From Pararge aegeria (Eukaryota > Arthropoda > Insecta > Lepidoptera > Nymphalidae): a stretch of 64,000 nucleotides of DNA. The notes beneath the pieces were generated by a model. That model was given only the letters and a program-made list of their open reading frames with translations. It made no database searches and was not told where the DNA came from. This document shows positions 37,801 through 48,800 of this stretch, in pieces (position 1 is the first letter of the stretch; every line of letters starts with the position of its first letter). Position numbers and translations under genes: made by a program. The stretch is taken from the NCBI RefSeq assembly GCF_905163445.1, contig NC_053187.1:9424001-9488000 (forward strand), in the 5' to 3' direction.

Positions 37801-40800
37801 ATAATGCTGATGATTGTATATTTATCACGATAGCCGGCGATACGAACGCTCGCTTCGGCGTGCCTTCGGGTGCGGAAGGGCCCGGCGAAGGTGGTTTTGC
37901 GGAGTGGCTCCACGCTATGCGTCTTGTAGCTCGCCTACCTGCCGGAGTACCACAACATTTTCGCAGGAAGGTAAGCACATTAGGCTTGACCGATGGCCCT
38001 GATTAACGCTCTCTTTGCGCATACCTACCTTCTTTTTGCATATAATGAGCATGCTTACTAATAACAAAAGAACACACTTCTGCATAGATATTGTCCAGTA
38101 TTTGACGGAATGAAAAGATATACACTTATACTTAATTTCTGATATACAATGGCTTTTTGTCCTAGTAATATCTCAATGATTTACCTATAAGTATATCGTC
38201 AAAAAATATCACGTCATTCAAACCTGCTATGCGGTACTATTCATAATATTAAGTATCTAGATATTTAATTAACGACTTTGCCGAGCGCTTACTGAACCAT
38301 AGTCATTTTATCCACTTATCCCCGTAACCATCTACTGATTTAGCTAAAGTGTGAATGAGGAATTCGCGTAACAAATGAAAAAGTTTATGTATTTATAGAC
38401 ACGCTTTCGACATAAACTTTCGCAATGCTCAGACCTGTTCTCGAAACTAATCAAAGTTGTTGTGTGACGTTTTTGAAGAAAGCTCTAAATTTGGGACTGT
38501 TGATATCATGTTTATTAATACGTAAAAATTAAAATATATCTACATTCTGTTTTTCCAACGGCTTTATGTACTTTAAACGTGAACACCAGGAGGAAATATC
38601 AATTTTATAAATTGCCTTCATCATTATCAACCCTTTCCTGGCCTACTACAGGGCAATCTCCACTCAGAATGAGAAGTGTTTAGGCCGTATTCCACCACGC
38701 TGGCCAAGTGTGGATTGATAAACTTGGAACAACCTAGTCCTTGGTTATCTCACAATGTTTCCCGTCACGTTAAAATGAGGGATTGAACGGGGACCCGGTC
38801 CCCCAAAAATGACGCTTAGATCCACTGTGTAATAAGATGGCAAATGCTATCTATCTAAATCAGTTTTACGACGCGAGTGATATAGATCCTTTCCACTTTT
38901 AATTGGTAACTCGATGACATTTCAGCTATGGCTGACGTTGGCAGAGCGACACTTGACCGCCCGGGGCATCGACTGGCCGGCTGCCGAGCGAGGCTGTTTC
39001 CGAGGCACCACCCAACCCGATGATACTGAACTTAGCGCTCAGATTCTTAAGGTATATTTTACATTCAACTGTTTTCAAACTGTTGATATTTCCCACTTGT
39101 ATTGTTACTAGTTCGCTCTTTAAGGGTTGTGGAGGTCAAATGGCAATCATTCTTTATTAAACTGACTTATCAGCTCACTGATTTAGTTTACGTAGCTTAT
39201 AATACTACACTACTATTATTCCTGTTTTGAAGCACTTTTAGATATTTGTTTTTTGACTTGTTTAAATACGATTTGATTTTAACTGAAAAATAATAAATGA
39301 AAACAAATAGATAGATAGGTACTATTTACAAGTATGGTGGATCAAATGTTCTAAAGTTGTGATAACGACGAAACTTATGGTCTGTTTAATTATGTTCTCT
39401 ATAGAGAAGGATATAACGTATAAACAACGTTGTTACAGGATCTTCATAGAACGGGTTGTTCTCTCTTTTGTGGAGCAGAAGGTCGGGAGAATCAGGCAAT
39501 GCTGCGTAGAGTATTGTTAGCGTATGCGAGGTAAAGCTTATACTCTATTTTTTTTAATTAATTTACAGTTTTTAATAATCTTAACTTAACCAATCATGTC
39601 ATATAATGTCATAATCCTCTCTTTTACCATTTCAGATGGAATAAGGATGTCGGTTATTGCCAAGGTTTTAATATGTTAGCAGCTATAATTTTAGAAGTTA
39701 TGGAAAAATCTGAATCTGATTCTTTAAAGGTATTTTATTATTTAAGGGAGATACGCCAGAAACTTTTGGCTTCACAAAAGCTTCGTATCCTAGATCAAAA
39801 GACGTTGTAACATATTCGTAAATATGATAAGGTGTGCCAAAACTGCCACACTGACAAAATATACCGGGTATTCTATCACCTTTGTCCTTAAGAAAAATCT
39901 TTCCGAAAGGGTCCGGCGAGACACAATATGCCGTGTATTAGCTATAACTAATACCGTCGTTTATAGTCTGCTCTATTATCACTGCGATATTAAACTTTAC
40001 AGGACATTTTATTTGCAAATTATTTATAAAGTAAACATTCCCGGTAGTAAGCTTGTAACTTACGTGGAATTGTTTTCAATATTGATTGTTTCAACGGTTC
40101 TAGATAATTATCAGTAAACAATGTAAAGTAGTTAACAATGTTAGTTATGCAGTATGGTATTATCAACAAAGATCTCGGAAACGAAACTTGCGGAGGCAAT
40201 ACCTAGTTGCTTCAAGGTCACCAAAGAAAGATTTCATGCATGCCATTTCGTTTAAGCATTCCCCATGCATTTGTTGGTAAGTACCTACTTACCTATATAT
40301 TTAATGTTTTACAGGTTATGGTATATTTAGTAGAAGCTGTGTTGCCTGAGGGTTATTTTGCTGATGATTTACGCGGTCTATCGGCCGATATGGCTGCTTT
40401 TAGAGACCTATTAAGATTAAGACTACCCCGCCTAGCTCAACACATGGATCATTTGCAAAGGATATCAGATGGTTAGTAACATAATATGTAAATTATTTTG
40501 GAACTACCTTTTCCTTACAAAATCGTGTTAAAATGTTTTTCTCGTGAACGTTTTGACTACCTCCCTGGCGCAACGATGAGCGCTGTGAATTTAAGAAGGA
40601 GGCCCCGGGTTCGATTCCCGGCTTGATCAATTTGGGAACTTTTAATTTCTGAATTTTCTCTGGTCTGCTCTGGGAGGCTTTGGCCGAAGCTAGTTACCAT
40701 CCTACCGACGAAGACCTGCCGCTAAGCGATTTAGTGTTCCGGCGCGATGTCGCGTAGAAACCGATTAGGGGTATGACTACCATACTCCCGAACAGGTTAG

Positions 40801-43800
40801 CCCGCTACTATCTTAGACTGCATAATCACTTGCCACAGATGAGATTGCAGCCAAGGGCTAACTTGTAGTAGAATAAAAAAAAACCAACCATAATAGATAT
40901 TATTTATATGTATTAATTGTACAATTTTATGTATATTATGCCAACTCAAGTAAACAGTTACCCTAATGAAAAGTCGCACTCATAGGTATAAATAACTGCA
41001 GAGAAATACTCCTGAAATAAGTTCTCGTATTATGAAGGTTATCCTTTTCAGGTGGTGGAGTGGAGCCTCCTTTGCCAGATGTATTTACAATGCAATGGTT
41101 TCTTACATTATACGCCACATGGTTACCTCGAGAGTCTTTGCTGAGGATTTGGGACCTTATCCTGCTGGATGGCAATGAGATCTTGTTACTCACCGCCCTT
41201 GCTATTTGGGATATGCTACAGGAGTTCGTAAACTATTCAGTATTTAGTAGTTTTTTTGGTTACTTATAATTATTAAGCCTGTAGTGGCCAACTATAATAA
41301 GAACGAAGTTTTAGCGGCTGTAGCCTACATATTAATAACTTATTTGTGTCCTAACTGTTTCTTAAGTCAAAGTACTTCGATAGATATCAGATATTAGTGA
41401 CCATTTTGTCCAAAGTTCGGATCAGTAGAATACGTCCATAAATCTACCTCATTTCTACACTAACCGACTAAACTTTAACTGTTTAGATATCACATTTAAG
41501 TATTACTATTCAGGCTTAAATATTGAAAAGAACAAAAAACTCAAAAAATAGCAGCTATCATTTTGACGATTTATTCTGTATTGTGTTCCAGTCGTATTCT
41601 ATCAGCGCGATCAGCAGATGAGTTCTACAGTTGTATGGGCGGTGGTGTTGGGGCAGTTTGGGAAGCAGGCGAATCGCTCGTAGCAAGGGTGGTCGCTTTC
41701 AACTCCGCTCCTGAACTGCCACGGTTGAGGAGCCTGCATAGATACAGAGTCACCCCACCAGCACCGCCAATCGCCCCACCTGTATACCATCCACCTTTAC
41801 AATCGGCAGTAGGTGTTGCTTTATTTCCATTATAATTCAAGTTAATTAAACATGACTTTGATGCCAACTCGCTACGGTTACAATAACAATTAATAGACAA
41901 TAACACCCACAGAGATACCATTTTCAATGTTTCTTAAAGAAAATAAAGAGTGTTTAATATAACAATAAAAGTTTTGTTTGCGTGAGTTTTTGACTCTTCT
42001 TGGTTTTTATAGATGCAATCGGTGACAAAGCGTGGTTTGCGTCTGTTTTATTCTGAAGATGAAGGTGACTCGAGTGATGATGGAAACAAAATGGCCTTGG
42101 CTACGGTATTGTCACGTCCTATTTTTTTAACTTCTTTTCACTTCCTTATCGTTAAAAGGTAAAAATAATGATATTTTCGTATCTGTAGGTCCTGCCTAGG
42201 CGCGAAGACCGTTCTGGTGCTGGTGATAGGCTATCGTTGGATATTGGTGCACTTAAGAGGCAATATGCTCGTCTTCGAGAACGGCAACGTCAAGCTCATG
42301 TCATTTTAGCGGCTGCATGCGCTCGTCATGCTGCAGGTCCATACATTAAACTACATTGTGATATTTTTAAAAACATTTAATATTTTCTAAACTATTTTTT
42401 TTTTTTCAGTTGGTGTTCCTACATCTCCCACCTCACTCACAGTCAACAATTTACTCTTAGGAAAGAGCGCTATAGTTAGTTCAAGAGGTCGAAGGCTGGG
42501 TCCACCGCCAGGTGCGATACCACCATCCAGGCAAACAACACCTATAAAAGATAAACCGGAAGAACAGAAGCAAATAATTACAGACGACACGATTAGTTGG
42601 GAAGAAGAGAAAACTCGCAAGTCTTTAAATAGAAGAAACTCTGTAAAGTGGAAAGACATTAAAAAAGAAAAAACATTAGAACTAACCAGAAAAGCTTCAA
42701 TAGATTTAGATGAAATTGGAGACGGAGTAATTGTGTCCGAATTAGAAGCTAATGAACTAATAGCTTCAATTAGATCTCGTAGCTCTAGTGAAAGCTCGAC
42801 ATATTCTTCTCGTTCGGAGTCCAGTACAGATACGAGCCTTTGTGATGAAAATGAGAAAGTGAGTGATTCTGAGTCAGAGTTACCCAAAGAAGAAAAAGAA
42901 AATAAAAGTCATAGCTTAAAAAATAAGAAACATTCGGCAACATCAAACAATGCAATACGTAAAGAAGAGAAATGTAGTCCTCCAAATCTAGTTAAAGAAT
43001 CCATAGATGCGGGTTCATCTGAAACTGAGAAAAATATTGATCTTGAAGATAAAAATGTAAAAGATATTACTGAATATCTTGATTCTGCTGCTGGTGAACC
43101 ATTGCGTATTTATATAGATGGTTTTGATTCAAAATTAAATGATACCAACATTATAAGTTCTGAAGAAAAATCAAGTGCTCCATTAAGTCCATTCAAATGT
43201 GTTCGGCATCATCGAATAGAATATGAAAGAAATGATCCTTTTCATCGACCAGAATATGAAGAAAGGAGATACCAAAAAAATGCTAACCTCACAAAGAGTA
43301 ATAAGATAATGGAATTAGGTGCTATCGATTTATCTCCTTGTCACTGTGTTGTTGAACATGGAGCAACATATTATACAAACGACAGACGACCATCGACATC
43401 AAAGTCAACTGTTTTAACTTCAAGACCACCTGACATAATTGACAGTTTTGCCATGTATCCTAATTTTGTTCCTGATATTGATTTATCTGACAAAAATATT
43501 TCTGATCCTGAAAGTCTACCCGATAGCCCAGGTTCTGAAAGTCTCATTGTAAGTGAAGATGAACCTCCTATTCAGTTAAAAATTGATAAATATTTTGAAC
43601 ACAGTCCAGAGTTTTTTGGGGCAAGGTTAACCGATCCTTATAATTTTGATATTCCAAGTAGACGTGCTATCAAGAGAAATTCACGATTACCCAAAAAACC
43701 AGACTCTCTAACATTGCAAAACAGTCATAATGAAAGAGCCTTAAAAAACGATTCTGAACGAGCTTCTTCCTTACCACAAACTCATACATTTGTGTGCAAA

Positions 43801-45213
43801 AAATCTGTAAGTCCTGACCCAAGAGAGGAAAAGACAATTGGGGTACCAATGACAGATGTTGGACAATTAAGTTTAAACAAAAACCTATCTAACGATCCTA
43901 AGCAAGCAATATTAAAACAATCATCTCCAGATAATAATACACATTTTTCGAAGGAACACGTTTTACGTTCTGGACGAAAAAACAGTGAAAGGGCTCTTCA
44001 AATAATTCAAGAAAACTCACAAATACTCAGCAGAATATTAACAAAACAAAACATTTCAGCTGCACTAAACAGTCAGTTACAAGATAGAAAAAGTATAGAA
44101 GACACAATTAACAGAAAAATCAAAGATAATATCACTCCCACGAAACCATCTGAAACAAAAATACTTGATTCACCCTTACTGAAAGAATCTACGTCCGATT
44201 CTTTGATTGGTGGCATCAAAAGGACTTCTAATAACGAAATATCCGATAAAACTGATTTTCTAAGAGTAAGACCAATTTCGATCGATGATCCATTTTCATT
44301 TGAAGTGAGAAATTCTCTTAAAGAATCTGATGAATTTGGATTAAAAAATATTAAGACTCCTAGCATTGAAAGTCTCGGCAACAAAACAGATTTGTATGGT
44401 TGGGAAAATAAGGGTTTTTTAGCAAAATGTGACTATAAAAGCAATTTAGGTCAAAAAGATACCCTTGATGATGAATACAAACGAAAAGGTAGTAATGTTT
44501 CGATGCAAAGTGACACGCAAAACAAGACCCAGCGAGCGACTGATGAGTGGGCGCGATATTCTTTTTCTAGTGACTCATCAAAGATATCTGTTACACAACC
44601 ATCCTTAGAAATTAAAGATACGTCAACTTATGAAAAAATATTTACTTCAGATGATTACAACTATCCTCTTTCGACATCAACAAAATACAATGATTTTCGT
44701 TCATCGAAATACGATGACGTTGTTTGCAAAATTGAAGACCAGAGTCCAAAAAATTTTGAAAGTGTATTAAAAACAGAATATAGTGTTAACACATTTAGTG
44801 ATTTTTCAAATAGAGTCACTTCTTCTATTAGTTTCACATGCGAACCCTCTGTAGATGATGATTCTCCTATGGGTGCAAAAAGTAACTCTAGCGATACATT
44901 ATGCCAAATTACATCGTTAGATCAGGTATCTACACCGATATCACCGAAAATTTTTCCGAATAGAGAAACACCAACACTACCTAAAGATCCTACAGAGAAA
45001 GGTGACAAAACGAAATTCGACTCCGACGACACATCTAGTGCTATAACCTCGCTCCTGGAGACAGACACACTGTCTTCGCTTTCTTATCCACGTAGCCCAT
45101 CAACCGGGTCTTACCATCCGTTTCCAACTCGACCAGCGATGCGTTTGCCAAAGGATCTAGGAATAAGATTGGGTATGTATCCGAAAGAAACGATTAGTTC
45201 CCCACAAAAATAA
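31806..45213 (+). CDS. TBC1D30: TBC1D30-type Rab GTPase-activating protein, 14 exons
   Basis: The protein should accelerate GTP hydrolysis on a Rab; vertebrate TBC1D30 acts on Rab8 at the cilium base. Exons are 31806-31997, 32526-32623, 33158-33243, 34674-34826, 37834-37970, 38926-39051, 39439-39530, 39636-39729, 40315-40471, 41052-41223, 41592-41808, 42013-42105, 42189-42336 and 42410-45213. They total 1522 codons plus stop, and all phases agree. The TBC domain spans roughly residues 210-460. It carries the arginine-finger motif ILKDLHR (Arg268) and the glutamine-finger motif GYCQGF (Gln304), so catalysis looks intact. Further landmarks shared with human TBC1D30 are VFTMQWFLTL, SADEFYSCMG, the basic ALKRQYARLRERQRQ helix and N-N-L-L-L-G-K. 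The last exon alone gives about 930 mostly disordered, Ser-rich residues. The 5' exons (31806-34826) encode a charged N-terminus with no family I recognise. Confidence 0.94.
32905..32995. repeat. MITE-like repeat G fragment (copy 3)
   Basis: GTAGCAAATTATGCTTAAG and GGTAACGCCTGCTTTTAT match blocks of repeat G. It lies in a TBC1D30 intron. Confidence 0.45.
33290..33480 (+). repeat. Dispersed lepidopteran repeat fragment
   Basis: TGTGAAAGTGTGTATGTTTG, AATGCACCGATCTGAATGAAA and GACGGACATAGGACTTTTTT are typical of an abundant butterfly and moth repeat. Confidence 0.5.
33704..33731 (-). repeat. SINE-A head fragment
   Basis: ACTGCGCCAATCGGCCGTC is the tRNA-like 5' end of SINE-A in minus orientation, without the body. 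Confidence 0.5.
35162..35206. repeat. Perfect 19-bp inverted repeat, 7-base loop
   Basis: GCTAGTGATAATATCTGGT (35162-35180) and its exact reverse complement (35188-35206). In a TBC1D30 intron. Confidence 0.95.
35240..35890 (-). mobile_element. SINE family B (minus) split by an element-F insertion
   Basis: The parts before 35601 (GTCGTACCGGAATTTAATCG, GAAGCACGTCTT) and after 35823 (TCTTTGTCGGTATAGTGG) are contiguous in other copies. The plus-strand insert 35602-35822 has GGTTGCCTGGAAGAGATCGC, TACGTAGCGATAAGGCCGCC and an AATAAATTAATAAA tail. Confidence 0.7.
35963..36170 (+). mobile_element. SINE-A, plus copy lacking the B-box
   Basis: GATTGGCGCAGTGGGCAGCG and CCTGCTTTCTGAGTCCAAGG begin the tRNA-like head, but the segment with GGTTCGATTCC is deleted and the body resumes at AACATGAATG. 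It ends in ATTTATTTATTT. The missing B-box should disable its own pol III promoter. Confidence 0.75.
36590..37078 (+). promoter_or_regulatory. Putative internal TBC1D30 promoter and 5' leader
   Basis: This stretch is richer in GC than its surroundings and free of recognisable repeats. It contains an arthropod initiator-like TCAGT at 37022-37026. It lies directly before the candidate alternative first exon. Promoter activity is inferred. Confidence 0.4.
37041..37082 (+). promoter_or_regulatory. Upstream ORF overlapping the alternative TBC1D30 start
   Basis: ATG at 37041 opens 13 codons and stops at TGA 37080-37082. That stop overlaps the downstream ATG at 37079 as ATGA. The arrangement would suit termination-reinitiation or repression of the short isoform. 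Its use depends on transcription starting upstream of 37041. Confidence 0.45.
37079..37136 (+). CDS. TBC1D30: Candidate alternative first coding exon of TBC1D30
   Basis: ATG at 37079 opens a 19-codon reading frame (MSAILNSLRNLASSARTAP) that meets a GT donor at 37137 in phase 1. This is exactly the phase accepted by the exon at 37834, so splicing gives a protein of 1365 residues starting just before the TBC region (the junction reads A-G-D-T-N-A-R-F). The exon sits in a locally GC-richer, repeat-free stretch with an initiator-like TCAGT 53 bases upstream. It would replace the first four exons with a short N-terminus. Evidence is phase, composition and context only; no transcript was seen. Confidence 0.55.
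38616..38830 (-). mobile_element. SINE family C (Metulj-like), minus copy
   Basis: ATCATTATCAACCC, CACTCAGAATGAGAAG, CACGCTGGCCAAGTGTGG and the B-box complement GGGATTGAACGGGGA match the reverse of 2341-2722. It lies in the TBC1D30 intron before exon 6. Confidence 0.75.
40552..40892 (+). mobile_element. Full-length tRNA-derived SINE (family B reference copy)
   Basis: The head has A-box-like CTGGCGCAACGATGAGCGC and B-box GGTTCGATTCC. The body has CTCTGGTCTGCTCTGGGAGG, GATTTAGTGTTCCGG and CAGGTTAGCCCGCTACTATC. The tail is AATAAAAAAAAA. It lies in the TBC1D30 intron after exon 9. Confidence 0.85.
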
Positions 45214-45709
45214 GACCCGTATCGATGAAGACAAATTTCTTTTATACTTTCATGTAAAAGAATATAATTTTATTGAGTATTTTGTACGCATTTTTGTTGG
45301 AGTGCGGCTTAGTTAAAATGTTTAGATAAGATTTTTGACTGATTTATTTTATTGATTGTTATAATAATGCCCAGCCAGTGTTTTGGTGAAAAACAATTAG
45401 CGCTTTAAATTGTATTATAAGATTTAAAAACATGTTGTTTATATTATAAAGAAAATCGCTTTATGGCTTATTTGGAATACGAACAGCTTCATAGTCATTT
45501 GTAAAACCGGAAAAAAACTGAAGCAATTTGTATTCTACTTGAGCTTTAAAATAATGTAGGAAAAAAACTAAACAAACACGTTGCCTTGACACCCCTGTAA
45601 TGTTATAAAAATTCTGCGCAATATTTGTACTGTAAGATAATAAAATAGTTAACTTGTTTCAAGTCAATATAATTCGTGGCAATTAACTATTTGTATATGG
45701 CCCTAGAGT

Positions 45710-45715
45710 AATAAA
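45710..45715 (+). terminator. TBC1D30 poly(A) signal
   Basis: AATAAA about 500 bases after the TBC1D30 stop is the last convincing signal before the convergent GLDC gene ends. Confidence 0.55.
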
Positions 45716-45833
45716 TTCTATCTTCGCAAAATTATAAGCAGAATATTAAAAGATAATAATTATTTATTATACGACAATATTGACAAATTAAATACGATTT
45801 GCAACCGCATTTGTATTATTTTATTTACATTTC

Positions 45834-45839
45834 TTTATT
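45834..45839 (-). terminator. GLDC poly(A) signal
   Basis: TTTATT on the plus strand reads AATAAA on the minus strand, starting 13 bases after the GLDC stop codon. A second AATAAA follows at 45825-45820. If used, the GLDC 3' UTR is very short and does not overlap that of TBC1D30. Confidence 0.5.
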
Positions 45840-45851
45840 TCATTCATTACA

Positions 45852-48800
45852 TTAAAAATCATCAAGCACCGGTGGACAAGTGCAAACTAGGTGCTTATCA
45901 CCGTACATGTCGTCAATGCGGCTTACTGTTGGCCATATTTTTGTCTCGCCTTTAACGAAGGGCTGAAAATAAAAATATTCATTAATGATAGTGCGTAGAG
46001 ACAATTGCCTCGAGTTGATACTGTGTAGTACTCGTAGTTACCAACAACAAATCACTCCGGAACAGATATTATTTTGATTATATTAGATACTTACAGCAGG
46101 AAATGCCGCTTGCTCTCTAGTGTAAGGACGATTCCAATCCTCAGTTATAACTTCCTCTTGTGTATGTGGTGCCATCTAATAATTTAAAAAAGCTATTAAT
46201 GAAGCCATGTTTCATACCAAGCTATGTTTCATACGTATATCTTCTGGTAAAAGACAATTTGAATTTAAAAGTAAATTGAAATTACTGGTATAAATTCTGA
46301 ATTAATCGTTTACCTTGACAGGATTCAATCGTTTATCTATAACGCCGTCTTCAATATCTTTTATTTCTTTCCTTATCGCAATGAGTGCTTCACAGAATCG
46401 ATCCAACTCCTGAAGATCTTCCGATTCTGTTGGTTCTATCATTAGTGTTCCAGCTACTGGCCATGATATGGTTGGCGCATGAAAACCTGTGCAAAATAAA
46501 GACAAATTTGGTTTACATCAATAGCAAAAACAAAATTAGCCTATAGCTAAGACCAACTTCCTAAGTATAGATGCATTACCTAAAACAAGTTTATTTCTTC
46601 CAGCGAGTAAGAAGGACAAACTAAAAAATACACTTTTGCATTAATAAAAGTAACTAATAATAACAAAGTTAGTATGATTACAGCAATTAGGAGAGTAAGG
46701 TCAGATATAAGGATCAGTATGACAATAATTTATATCATCAGTCACATTCAAGAGCTTATTCCGTAACTAACTTAAGTGAAGCAACCCTAGTAATAAACTC
46801 CTTGTAGTATCATAAACTCCTCCTGAAAGACTCCTTGATTACACTTTACTAGGAACAAAATTACATAAATAATATTTTTGCTTTCCATTAATTTAAAAAA
46901 AAAAAAGAATTACTAACCAAAGTCCATAAGACGTTTAGCAATATCTCCTGGTTCTATATTAGCAGTTTTCTTGAGATCCCGTACGTCTATTATAAATTCG
47001 TGAGCAACTAATCCTCTTTCACCTTTGTATAATGTTTTGTAGTGACCATCTAGTCTTCGCGACATGTAATTAGCATTTAGAATAGCCACTTGCGTCGCTC
47101 GCTTTAAGCCTTTGGGGCCCATCATCTGCATAAAAAATACTTTGCTGTAGGTACATGATGCAAAATAGTTAAAACAGTATTCAGAAGATGACAGAATATC
47201 GACATACTGTACACATAATGCTATTAGCAATAATAATAAAAATAGGTATATTCAAATAAGAATAAAGTTCCAGTTCCATCTTACAAAAGCTAATCATAAG
47301 ACTAGGCTAAGGCTGACATCACGGGGTTTATATCTTTAAAATAAATGATAGTTGTGACGAATCGATATCATAAGGGAAATCGTGATGAAGCCACTATAAG
47401 CTTTCGTGAAATCATAAATTTAACATGTAAAGAGGCAATTTCATTTAAACTTATAAAATATTAAATAAGTATTACAACATTCCAAATTTTGAGGAAATAT
47501 TTTCAAAAAAGAGTAACCCCAGATTAAGGGGCTATGGCCTCAAACTTGAATATCAGCAGGCAACGTCTAATCCTTCCAAGCATTTTATCAGCAATAGAGT
47601 AATACAAATGTGGAATGCCTTGCCTGAAGATGTAGTGACTGCAGAATCACTGAATCAGTTTAAGAATAGACTGGATAAACATCAAAAAGACAAAGAGCGC
47701 AAGAAATGATATAGACGCATCAGCGAAAGCTGCTTAGTCTATTATATAATAATAATAATGTGTACGTGAAATAGACTGAAACCATTTTAATAACTTACTT
47801 TTATATACGCCCATGAGATAGGCAAAATGGCAGAAGAACCAAAGGGAGCTGCACTGACTGAACCAAAGCTATGTGCATCATCTCCTAAGTCTGCTAATGG
47901 GTTTATTACGGGATGAGAAGGCAGGAACGGCGCTAAATGGGCTTTTCTGTAAAAAATAGCGTAGTACATATTGGATAGAAGTTTTTGAGTGTATATTGCC
48001 GAAGATCTGTTTGGTGTGGATTATAAGGATTGAAGAAATTATAAATTACACCACACAGATTCTCCTGCTTTTCGAGGAGTATAGCAAATTAAGCTTAATT
48101 TTGATAATAAGCGTAGTACATTGCAAATGCTGCTGCAATTAGCTTAGACTAACTTAGGTCAAGTCGTCGTCGCTCCATTTATAAGACTGAACCGAGTAGC
48201 ATCTAATTTAAGGATTATTTCATGTTACTAGCTTTTACCCATATTTGCATGGTTCTTTAAAATCTTGCGAGATCGATCGTTTTTCCAGGATAGATATTAT
48301 ATTTTTTCCACCGGGACGCATGCATAGGTGAAGACATTTTTCTTAATCCCGCGGGAATATTTTCGGCTAGCTTTTACGAGTTAAAAGTATTTTACATCAA
48401 TCTCAAGAATGCAAGCTATGTGTTTTAGTTAAAAAAGCTGGTGTAGTTTAGCAGAAGGTAGCTAACACATAAACAAACAAAAAACCCACATTTTTACATT
48501 TATAATATTTGTATGGATGAAGCAATATTTAATTAATGGCGATTTTTAGGAAAATAGCAGAATTATAAATAACAATAATAAATAAATATACTACGATAAT
48601 ACACACATCGCCATCTAGGCCCAAAGTAAGCGTAGCTTGTGTTATGGTATATATATAAGATAGCTGTTGAATATTTTTATTAATATAATACACATAAATA
48701 CTTATAGTATACAGATAAACACCCAGATACTGAAAAACAATCATGTTCATCACACACACACATTTTCCAGATGTGGGAATCGATACCACGGCCTATGACT

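Noticed and set aside
37574..37978. 134-codon minus-strand open frame
   Set aside because: It overlaps TBC1D30 exon 5 in antisense; the plus strand aligns with the TBC1D30 family and has proper splice sites.
40552..40630. Possible tRNA gene (A-box and B-box present)
   Set aside because: The head cannot fold as a full tRNA by eye and is followed by the body shared with other SINE-B copies, so it is a SINE.
42387..42887. 166-codon minus-strand open frame
   Set aside because: It is the antisense shadow of the large last TBC1D30 exon, whose plus-strand frame is continuous and in phase with upstream exons.
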